Shown piece after piece: positions 40,606-51,094 of a stretch of DNA of 64,000 nucleotides. Made by a program: the position numbers and the translations under genes. The notes under the pieces are model-generated. The model had not been told where the DNA came from. It ran no database searches and saw nothing but the letters and a program-made list of their open reading frames with translations. The first letter of the stretch is position 1, and each line of letters starts with the position of its first letter. The DNA is from Neckera pumila (Eukaryota > Streptophyta > Bryopsida > Hypnales > Neckeraceae): positions 11,548,065-11,612,064 of the forward strand of contig OZ018416.1 in NCBI GenBank assembly GCA_963969595.1, written 5' to 3'.

Positions 40606-41062
40606 TTAATCCCTAAAGGACCGTTTGTCCCCTCAAGGGACAATTTGGGTTTGTCCCCTCAAAGGACAATTTGGGTCTTGGTAGGTTCCTATTGTCTCAA
40701 TTTGTGGTGAATGTTTTTGAAATTTTTTGAAGTTCTGCATCTCTTCAAGAGCTTCATAATATATAATTTTTTTATTTCAATCAATGCTTGGAAGCAAAAT
40801 TATGACACAATAAGCCAAAGAGCAGCCCATGAAAAAACGCAAAAGTCATCATTAGTTTTTAAATTTTTTTTTTTAAAGTATTATATTTTTGTCTACATGT
40901 GAAGCTTGATTCATTCTATTTGAGTTAGAAATGAGAAAGTTATGGACAGTCTTGTCTTTTGGGGCAATCTAAGCATCTTCTTGGAAATAAACTTTATTTT
41001 TTGGGCTTCTTTTCCGACTTTGAATGCTAATATCTTCCAAAACGTACAGTCAAATCCAGCGG
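40606..41062. mobile_element. family A element A6, reverse orientation, truncated
   Basis: Starts TTAATCCCTAAAGGACC and carries a duplicated subterminal block (TTTGTCCCCTCAAGGGACAA then TTTGTCCCCTCAAAGGACAA). It continues through family blocks to CCAAAACGTACAGTCAAA, where similarity stops. The other terminus is missing. Confidence 0.7.
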
Positions 41063-42758
41063 TGCTATTTTTTGAGCCTGTAAGTAGTGAGCGGGGATTA
41101 TGTGAGCACTAAGCACTGAGCTCCAAATTTTAAAAAAATAGTATAAAATTCAAGAAAATCAAGAAAAAAGATAGCTACCAAAAAAAATTGTCAATATTTT
41201 TTGTTTCTTATAATTTTAGGACCTATATCCATGGACCTATTATCGTGGATCTATTACCATGGACCTATTATTGTGGACCCATTATCGTGGATATATACTA
41301 ATTGTATTAGGGTCGTTATTCTTATATTGGAAATATATATTGTGAAGATGAAAAAGATTTAGGTGTGAAAAATAAACAAGGATGAAAGAAGGTTGTATAG
41401 AATATTCCATCAAATAATTACAATATTTGTTCAAAGAGAAATGGACACTTTTGCAGCTACATGTGTAACTTTAGTCAAAATTATTTCAAACTTAGATCAC
41501 AGGCATTCATAATTTTGTAGACTTCTACGTATATCGAAGACTTTCATTGGGAGACCCTCATTAATGTCCATTTGTATAGGCCAAATGTTTAGTACTTTAG
41601 GCTAGTCAATTACCGAAGCGCAGTTAGAGCCTTGAATACATTAGTGACTAAAATTTGGGCAAAACCAAAAATTTGTTATAATATCCTTATTTCCACATAC
41701 TATTTCTTTCTACCATGGTATACTGGAGCTAGAGTGTCTTTCATCCTTTTGTGATGTTTGATCTTTGTTGTTGGGTGTGACATTTGCAATTCAACATGTG
41801 GGACAATCTTGCAATATGCTATTGTAAAGTGTCATCATTGCTCCCCAATGTGGTAGTGACATGTAGTACTTGTTCAAAGTTAGCCACCTTCTCTGCTACC
41901 TCACAAAACTTTGTAGATGTGCATGTAGACCAAGTCAGTACTCTTGGCTAAGAAAAATTCATTTTATCCAGTCGATGGAAGTCACCATCCAAACAAATAG
42001 AGAAGTCAAGTTTGAGCTTATTACTGCCAATACCTCTTCATCCTGCAAGTGTGGAATATGCGTTGCAACATTAGATGCTCCAAAAAGGACATTCAATGCC
42101 TTTACGATCTTCCTCAAATACCATTGCATCTAGTGCCTCTTAACTTCAGCTCTTCCTTAGATGGATCTAATCCTGGTATTTTGCCATTAAAGAATGTTTA
42201 ATAATTTGTCATCTATATGAAGGCTCAAATGTAGTCATCACAATTGGCGGCAAACAAATTATTACGTCAAACACCCAATTGCTACAACCATTTGTAGGAT
42301 CTATTTTGGATAGGTTGCGTGATGGCATGTCTGCCATTTCTTCAGCATTCAATCCTTGCAAGAGAAACAATGTGATGAGGTCTACAACAAAATTTCTAAA
42401 AACCCTAAGAATGACATTTCTTTGGATATTGCACGGTGCTACAAATTTTGATCTCTTTAGTAGGCTAAGAAGGCACCTCTCGGCCCTCCAAATTAAGTTA
42501 TCCCCTCCCCATTTTGATTCAAAAATGTCAATAGGCTTCACATAGTGCTTTGGATCTTGTTAACAAGTGGTCAAGTTACCTCTCGACCTTAAAAGATAAA
42601 TCACCCTACTCTTGGTTTGATCTCGCACTCTCTTTGTAGAAATAATTGCTTGATAAGAAAAGCCATTTTAAATTGAAAGGCATTCAAAATAAAAGAAATA
42701 AATCCAAAAAAATGGGATAAAAGATACTATGTTTAAGAACAGTCTTGAGCCAACTAAG
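41063..42758. other. intergenic stretch with decayed sequence, no gene called
   Basis: GTGGACC/ATGGACC-type words recur at 41221-41295 (TATTATCGTGGA and variants, a short irregular repeat). Frames on both strands near 41870-42545 (up to 110 codons) have no domain I recognise and may be relics of a mobile element. Confidence 0.4.
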
Positions 42759-44035
42759 CTTATGCATGGGTTGGGTTATATATCTTGATTACTTGCTAGC
42801 TTGTGAGGGGGACTTTTTGGCGCCAATAGGAGTCTCTAGCCCCGCAACCAATGGTTGAGGAAAACAAATCGTAGTCTAATTCAATCATGACAATCTACAA
42901 ATCCTATTCTATTTTTAAAAATTTGAAAAAATCAAAAATTAACCTTGTATTTAAAATGTGTTCTAGCTATGCTTGTGCAAAGGTCGAGTGTTTTTTGGAT
43001 CACTTGCTAGGGTGTGAAGGGAATCCCTTGGCGCCGAAAGGAGCCTCCAACCTCCCAACTAGTGATCAAGATTCAAGACATAATAAATTTGTACTCTAGC
43101 TCAATTAAGATGATGTGTCGGATTTGTGCTTTTGTGAAGGCCAAGTTTTAGGATTCATGATCACTTGCTAAGGTGTGCCAGGGGTTCCTCGGCGCCGAGG
43201 GGAGCTACCTTGTCCTTAAAAAAATACATAAATAAATAAATTTTTTTGTTTATTTTTAGTTTTCTTTCCCTCCGCGACGCGGGGCTCTCCTCGGCGCCAA
43301 GGGGAACCCATCACACCCTAGTAAGTGATCAAGAAAAAACAAGATTTGTATTCTAGAATATAATTTTATTCTGTCTTGATCATTGGTTGGGTGGTTGGAG
43401 ACTCCCCTTGGCACCGAAAGGTCTCCCTTACACCCTAGCAAGTGATATAGAATAAATACTTGACCCTTGTACAAGCACAATATGAACACATTTAGATGTA
43501 AGGCTAAGTTTATTCTTAAAAAAAAAAAACTAAAATACAAATTTTGTTTTTTCTCAATCACTTACTACGGTGTGACGGGTTCCCCTCGGCGCCGAGGGGA
43601 ACCCCGCACACCGTAGCAAGTGATCATGAATCCTACAACCTGGCCTTCACAAGAGCACAAATTCTACACATCATCTTAATTGAACTACAGTACAAATTTA
43701 TTATGTCTTGAATCTTAATCACTAGGTGGAAGGTTGGGGTCTCTTTTCAACGCCAAGGGGTCCCCCTCACATCCTAGCAAGTGATTAAAATAAACACTCA
43801 ATCCTTGTACAAGCATAACTAGAGCTCATTTTAAATACAAGGTTAATTTTTGTTTTTTTCAAATTTTTCAAATTGGAATAGGGTTTGTAGATTGTTATGA
43901 TTGAATTAGAATACAATGTGTTTTCTTCAACCATTGATTGTGGGGCTATAGACTCCTATTGGTGCCGAGAAGTCCTCCTCACAAGCTAGCAAGTGATCAA
44001 GAAATATAGCCCGACCTATGCATAAGCATAGCTAG
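42759..44035. repeat. large inverted repeat, arms about 450 bp
   Basis: The left arm (about 42759-43212) and right arm (about 43573-44035) match as reverse complements. This includes the linkers: CAAAATTTGAAAAAATC-type, CCTTGTATTTAAAATG against CATTTTAAATACAAGG, and TGTGCAAAGG against CCTTGTACA. The intervening ~360 bp holds two more palindromic units. The arms differ by substitutions and small indels. Confidence 0.8.
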
Positions 44036-45070
44036 CTCAAAACCATTCTATAAGTATCAAGTGTCTTTTCTTCACTAGGATTTGAAGGGAACCTTACGAT
44101 GTCAATGGAAACACCTAGCTCTGCAATCACTAGTCAATGATCATGAAGAAAGAATTGTACTCTAACTTAGCCATAATGATTGTAGGACTTGAGCTTCTAC
44201 AAAGATGGTGTGTTTGTCCTTGATCACTTGCTAGGATGTGAGGGGTACCCCTTGACGCCAAAAGGAGATTTCTAGGGGTTCCACTCGGCACCAAAGGGAG
44301 ACCTTTAGATGCAATTTTTATTTTATTTTTTATTTTTCTCCTTGCCGAGAAGTACTCCTCACAACCTAGCAAGTGATCAAGAGAAAATAAAATCTATATA
44401 AAATCTATTTCATCTAGATGTTGAGGATCTCTTCATATATGCAAGATTATTAAATTAAAAAAATTGGCTTAAAGCTTGTGTTCAATTTGCTTTTGCTTGT
44501 GCAAAGGTTGGTTTAATCTTTAAATCACATATTGGATTGTTTAGAGGAATTCTTGGCACCAATGGGAGTCCTCAACTCAAAAGCCAATGACAAAGAAAAA
44601 ATAAATTTGTATTCTAGCTTGACAAAAATGATTTATAAGATTTGTACATCTATAAGGATTGGGTGTTTTTCCTTGATCACTTGCTAAGATGTGAGCGGGA
44701 CTTTTTGGCACCTACAAGAGGCCTTTCATTGCAAACAAAAAGTAACTATTATTATTGTCTTTTGATTCCGCCAGACCGCCACCAAAGAGCTACCAACGAT
44801 GTCAAGAAGTATTCCTCACATCCTAACAAGTGATTAAGAAAAAAACCAAATTTATATTATAGCTCATTCATTTAACTATCAAGGACTTGTTCATGTGTAT
44901 AAGATTTTTGAATAATAAAATTGGCTTGAAGCTTGGGTTTGATCAAATTGTGTTTGCGCAAGAGTCGGTTGTTTCTTTTGGGCACATATTAGATCATTTG
45001 GAAGAGCTCTTGGCACCAATGGAAGTCTACATTCCAACAACTATGATCAAGAAATAAAAAATTTGCAATT
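42759..45070. repeat. array of GGCGCC-centred palindromic units
   Basis: About 12-14 units each consist of an imperfect palindrome: TGATCACTTGCTAGGGTGTG on one side, a centre CCCTTGGCGCCGAAAGG, and CACCCTAGCAAGTGATCA on the other. Centres lie at 42821, 43032, 43193, 43295, 43412, 43590, 43751, 43963, about 44256, 44289, 44557, 44709 and 45014. Units are linked by 60-200 bp AT-rich spacers that are themselves shared. The first eight form one large inverted repeat about a centre near 43392 (spacings 211, 161 ... 161, 212). No coding or TE family is recognised. Confidence 0.85.
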
Positions 45071-47189
45071 TCGTTTCATCATGATGATTTTGAAGACTTA
45101 TTTGTGTATTCAAGATTTTTTATTAAAAGTTTAGACTTGCAACTTGATTGTACTCTAGTTACTCTTGTGCAATAAAGCCCATAATTACAATCTAGCGTAG
45201 AACTGGCTTTAAATTTTCTAACCTTATTGATAATCATACATTTGCATGTTATATAGTAAGCAAATGTTATTAAATGCATCAACCACTTGGACCTTAATTG
45301 TTTTTTTTTTCCTTTTTCAACTTTGATCTAAATCAATTTTTCTACAAATTTCATTGTGAAACTTAAGTCCTATGCCACTAAACAACTGCTCTATGGTAGA
45401 AATGAAAATGCTGAGGGAGATAGTTTAGACGACAATGCTGATGTGCATATTGACAACTGCGCCATTGAAATATCCTTTAGAGATTGCAAAAAATTAGCTT
45501 TGTGGCTTCTATCTCTAATCTTCTAAACAACCTGTTGCGGTCTCTTCTGTGGTGAATGAAGGCTCCTAACTATAGATGTTGGTTTCCAGAAGCATCAAGC
45601 GTGGTTTGGGAGAATGTCAGTAATTGAAAACATCTACACTTTCCATTTATTGAAAAAATGAGTAGACTATTTCAGTCTTTCAATCCTAAATCTTGAATGA
45701 TATAATGTCCACGGTCATAGGTTCCACCATAGAATTTTCTCTAAAAAATTGTATGCTCACAAGCTCACGCTTGTATGCTTACAGAATAGCAACCCTGGAG
45801 CATGTTTGAGGCTCTAGTGATCTTGAGGCTTTAGAGGATTACCTCAAAAGATTGTTATTAGCTCCAATAATACATTGTTAATTTTAAAAGTTATGTAAAA
45901 GACTTGGAGCACCTCCTTAATGGCAGAGATATGCCCATGTGTTTGAGGAGAGTGGGCAACCAAGGCCTAACAACATTAAGCATCACATCAAATTATTTTA
46001 CCCAACCCCATGTTGATAAAATAAACATGGGATTTACATTTGGTGCACGATTCTGTATACCAGGGTCTGTACAAGCTGGAATTTGGAAATTTCACAGCAA
46101 ACGCTTAGGGGTTAAGGTAGTTACATTCTGTGTCCGATCTGTCCAAACTGTCCAATATGTTTACTTGTCCAAGACGTCTGATTATCCTAAGTCGCCTAAT
46201 GTGACAATGATGGTCTAGGTTCTACCCAAAAGAGTCAAAGCATTGAATTTCTTTTATGAGGCAAGCAACAACAACAATGAAAGAAAATGGAACTACAACT
46301 TGAGCAATAAAAGAGGGCTCCATATTGCCTGAAAAAACTCTTTTAAATCGTTTAAAAAAAAAATGATTATCAAAACTTAAGTAGGAGAAAATCTTCAAAT
46401 TCTTATCTTACACACAAAATGGAAATTTCAAAAATCAAATTACATATTATTTACAACATATACTAGAAATTCCAAAAACAATAATAAAAAAAAAAATTAC
46501 ATGCCATTGAGTATCTTCTCCAATTCATAAAAAAACACCAAAAATCCTTTGAAGTCAAAATGGCATAAATAAATGAATGTAAAAGGAAAAAAAGAATACC
46601 ATTACTAAAATATAAAATATTTTACTTGAAATCAATAAATATTAAGCAATTGTGAGCATTAAAAATTAGAAAAATTATAATTTTTTAATTTTTAATTTTT
46701 AATATTTTGTATAAAATTTTAGTAATAAAATTATTTATTTGTATTGTAGTACATTCAATCAAATAGATATGATCTATAAATCATTTGCTATATTTTTTGT
46801 TTTCAAACCCTCAATACATTATTATTCAAAGATCTATTCAAGCCAATAAAATAATATTCTACTGTTCTTTACAAATAAATAAGACTCAATATAATCATTG
46901 TACTAAATTGTGCAGAACTGCAGATGTCCTTTTGAGTAGATTATCACTGAGAATGGACACCAAAGTCTAGACCTCTATCTCCAAAAATAAATAAATGAAA
47001 ATATTTTTATTTATTTTTCATTACCTTCCAGACCATAAAATTTTATTATCATTTTTCATTACTTCTATACCAAATACCTTTTTTGAACGCATACATGATA
47101 ATAATTAATTTGGGATATTGACTATATATCGTATTTATATTTGTATTTATATTTATATTCGTATTTAATTATGCTATTCAAAAGTCATA
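45071..47189. other. AT-rich intergenic stretch, nothing recognised
   Basis: One plus-strand frame of 104 codons (45904-46218) has no recognisable domain or splice context. No repeat family was identified. Confidence 0.45.
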
Positions 47190-47913
47190 CATTAGAAAAA
47201 ATTTTAGGCTTTAGAAAGGCCGCGAGTTTAGAGGAAATAAAATTATTTTTTATTTTTTTATTATTTCTTGATTTGGGTGCTGATGTGGCAATAGTAGTGA
47301 TGACATCAAATTATAATATTTTTTAATATTTTTTAATATTTTTAATATTTTTTAATATTTTTTTAATATTTTTAATATTTTTAAAATATCTGTATATCTA
47401 TATATCTATATATCTATATATCTATATATCTATATATCTATATATCTATATATCTATATATCTATATATCTATATATCTATATATCTATATATCTATATA
47501 TCTATATATCTATATATCTATATATCTATATATCTATATATCTATATATCTATATATCTATATATCTATATATCTATATATCTATATATCTATATATCTA
47601 TATATCTATATATCTATATATCTATATATCTATATATCTATATATCTATATAACTATATATCTATATATCTATATATCTATATATCTATATATCTATATA
47701 TCTATATATCTATATATCTATATATCTATATATCTATATATCTATATATCTATATATCTATATATCTATATATCTATATATCTATATATCTATATATTTA
47801 AAAAATATATCAAAAATATATATATGTATATATATATATTCTATATTTGCATCGCAGGGGGCAAAAAAATTAATGTTTAATGGCCCTTCTAAGGCCTGAA
47901 ATTTTTCCTAATG
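47190..47913. mobile_element. family B element B4 containing a satellite (724 bp)
   Basis: The left end CATTAGAAAAAATTTTAGGC and the right end CTGAAATTTTTCCTAATG are inverted repeats, extended by TTTAGAAAGGCC against GGCCCTTCTAAGG (about 35 bp in all). Flanks are ATA (left) and AAT (right), with no direct duplication. The interior is largely made of TTAATATTTT repeats and an (ATATATCT)n array. Confidence 0.75.
47387..47797. repeat. (TATATATC)n array, 8-bp unit, about 50 copies
   Basis: A nearly perfect 8-bp tandem repeat runs for about 410 bp with a single internal substitution near 47653 (CTATATAACTATAT). It is preceded by about six copies of TTAATATTTT. High homogeneity suggests recent expansion. 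Confidence 0.97.
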
Positions 47914-50020
47914 AATCTAAGGACAATTCTTCTAACTAATGAAGTACAATCTTATAACTAGAATTTGAAAACAAAATCTAAAACAAAATGAAGAAATAAT
48001 GAATAAAAGAAATAAAAATTAATGAAAAATTAAAAACTAAAAAAATTAAAGACAATAGAGAGAGAAAAGACAAATCTAGACACCCTAATTCTGGGCTTTT
48101 TCTGACAATTCAAACGTCAAGACATTATTGCGCATTTGACAAGATTTGTACATCCTTATAAACTTACAACTTTGGCCACATAAAGTATCACTAAATTATC
48201 CAAAAAATCACCTAGATGGACATCACCTTGCTAGGGGCTTGGTCAAACTTGGCTAGAAGTGACTAGATCATTGGATAGTATAGGGCTATATATGGTTGGA
48301 TCATAAACTTTAAGAAAAAAAGAACCTAAATTTAAGAAGCCAACATAATTTTATCCTTACAAATACATCGAATCCTTCTTCAATCTAGATACATATATAT
48401 TGTCTTTTACCAGTACATATTATAGCTTAGGGGTAGAAGTTTATGCCAACAATATTCACCCCTGTTCATACTATAAATATTGATTAAGTTGTTGCCTACA
48501 AAAATAAAAATAAAAATATTACAGATGTTATATCAACAAGTATAAATGTACAATCCAATCATTAGACATATATCTTGTTTTGAGCTCAGCACAAGTACTC
48601 TAACTTTAGCAACCAAACTTGAAGCTTAGCATTGGAAACTCCAAAAGAAAATAAAAGTAAATAAAATATATTGAAAATCAATAAGGAATAAGAAAATAGA
48701 CTGCTAGGATTGTAGAGCTACATTCCAATTTTAAGAACCACGCCTTACTTGTACTTATGCTCACTAAGATAAGAAGTATGTTAAAAGACGTACACAAGGT
48801 GTCTTCAGCGTGCCTTTGTATTGTTATCTAAAACTAAAATTATAACGTAAAATGAAATGACAATTGCAAGTTTCATACCTGTTGTATAAAGAAATATAAC
48901 AATAATATTATTGCATGTGGTCAACATCTACACATCTCAAAGATATTTCCCAAGTCCAAAACATAAATGGTCATGTTTGTATCCATGGTAGTAGTGATGC
49001 TGTGTCATAGATAAAGCAATGTTAAATATACTAAGCACAACAAGAAATCGTATTTTTACACAATAATAGTAACAAGAAAAGTAGGCAAGCCAGAGGTTCT
49101 CTATTCTTTTTCATGGCGTAGAAAATAGATCACTGAGCGCTAATTATGGCAAGGTATTGCTGCATGCCAGTTTCTTATCAATATAAGAACCATATCCGGG
49201 TACCATATATAGTCAGCACGTGCTCTCCAATTGATAAATGTTGGCTTGCCACTCACTAATAAGCAGTGCATACTTGTGAGGGTATTGGCCAGTTTTTGTA
49301 ACAAAAGTTGTATAGATATATCATTGTAAAAACATCAGCTATATAATTTGATGTATCTTGTTGTTTATCTTAGCATGGCATCAATTCAGTTGTAGCTTCT
49401 TTGAACTACATGTGGAAAATTTTGTTAAATAGTAGTAGAACCTTTGAGTATAGTATACATACCTAAATCCATATGTTTATAAAACTATGGATATGTGTAT
49501 CAGAAGGTCATGGAACTGATCCATCCAAGCTATATGTTGACTTTGTTTGTTTGTATAAAACATTTTGTTTTGTTCAACAATTTGTGGAGCAAAGAGAGAT
49601 ACACAGAAAGGACTAAAGACAAGATTCACTGGAACACGATTATTTTGTGGAGGTTTCTGATTGGGTCTTTTCATAGTTTATGTGAGTTTTTTGGAGTGGT
49701 TTCACTGGTTTGATAGGTACATTGTGACAAATTGTCAAAAAATGGAAAATTTTCAGAAGTATTTTTTTAATATACACATGTTATTTTCATTCCGTTTAAA
49801 TACACATGAAAACTCATTGAAATAAATTCTCAGACAAGTATAGTAATCCATTTTTAAAAAGATACTTCAATTTTTATTCAAGGAAATATGGCACAAGTAT
49901 TTTTAAAAATCCATAGTCATTATAAATTCAACCACCACTTTTGTTCAAAGTTTAAATTTTGGGACTCTAGTCCATCTTGCAAGAAGACCAAATTAAAATT
50001 GGATCTTGTTCTAATGCCCA
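47914..50020. other. AT-rich intergenic stretch, nothing recognised
   Basis: No gene, RNA or repeat family is supported. Confidence 0.5.
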
Positions 50021-50214
50021 TTAACCCCGAAAGGACCAAGGCCTTTATTCTACCAAAAAAGACTCAAAACTGTCATTTCTATAGCAAAGAGTAAGAAAAC
50101 TTGAAAATTAATTTTTTTGCACATCTAACTATAGGATCTTACACCTAAATAGTATGAAAACGTATGGAAATAATTTCAGAATTTTTGATCGCACAGATTG
50201 CAATATATTTGCGT
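50021..50214. mobile_element. family A element A7, left part only
   Basis: Starts TTAACCCCGAAAGGACC and follows the family to CAATATATTTGCGT. There the intact copies continue with TTAAAGTGAAAA. At exactly that internal TTAA a second copy (A8) begins. The remainder of A7 should lie beyond A8 and the CACTA element, outside the window. Confidence 0.75.
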
Positions 50215-50408
50215 TTAACCCCAAAAGGACCAAGGCATTTTCTGGCTCAAAACCACTCAAAACTGCCATGTCTGCTGCAATCACCCAAGAAACCCAAAAA
50301 AACCTTTAAAAAAAATCTAACCATAGGATCTTGTACTTCACTTGTCTCAAATCATGCAATAAAAACTTCATGAAGTTTGACCATACAGATTGAAAGATAT
50401 TAGCATTT
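50215..50408. mobile_element. family A element A8, nested in A7, cut by CACTA
   Basis: Starts TTAACCCCAAAAGGACC at an internal TTAA of A7. It follows the family through CTAACCATAGGATCTTGTAC to GAAAGATATTAGCATTT, where intact copies continue GAAGTTG. At that point the CACTA terminus begins. Confidence 0.78.
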
Positions 50409-51094
50409 CACTAGTAGAAAAGGGGGTGTTTTGTAACCGGAGAAACAATGACTATCTCTCTTGTATGATTGAATAGTGACTCTAGGCATACAGAAGGGCT
50501 TTGAAAAAAACTGACCTAGTAATATAGTCATATAGTAGTCATAGAAATGAGTGCTGGATGAAGAATGGATGAAAGGTAGGACAATAAGTTCTTCACTGAC
50601 AACTATTCATATACCCCCGACCAGCATTGATGATGTGGATTCAGTATTTTAGACTGTAGTTGTTGAAGGATGAGGGGAATTGATATATGTCTACTAAATA
50701 ACTATGTTATGACTGTATGAATGACAACGTGGAATTTAAGGAAAATAGTGACATTTCTTTGTCCAGCTGGGCATTTGTGACTAGGATTATTAGTGATGTA
50801 GCTTAGTTGTTAGTCCTTTTTGTAGTGGTTATCCTTGTAGGACCACAATCATGTGGGACTAGATGTGCTGCAATAATCACTGCAACATAACTGCACTTCA
50901 GTCATTCTTGAGTAGTTATGTGTTGAATAGTGGATTTAGAACATTTGTGACTGAAGCCATATACAAATAGAATACGAGTACATAGAAGGTAATTTTGAGC
51001 ATTTATATTATTGTCATGGTATTAGATGTAAGCTCAAATGTTGTCTGTATTCTATGCTTATAAGATGTGCACATATATAAAGGCCACAACAGAC

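Noticed and set aside
42887..44833. Recurring DHLLGCEG...PLAP peptide in frames on both strands
   Set aside because: The peptide is the translation of the GGCGCC palindromic DNA unit read in whichever frame is open; it appears on both strands, as expected of DNA symmetry and not of a protein family.
42759..45070. CRISPR-like array
   Set aside because: Repeats are inverted relative to one another, linkers are themselves shared and variable in length, and the context is a eukaryotic nuclear genome.
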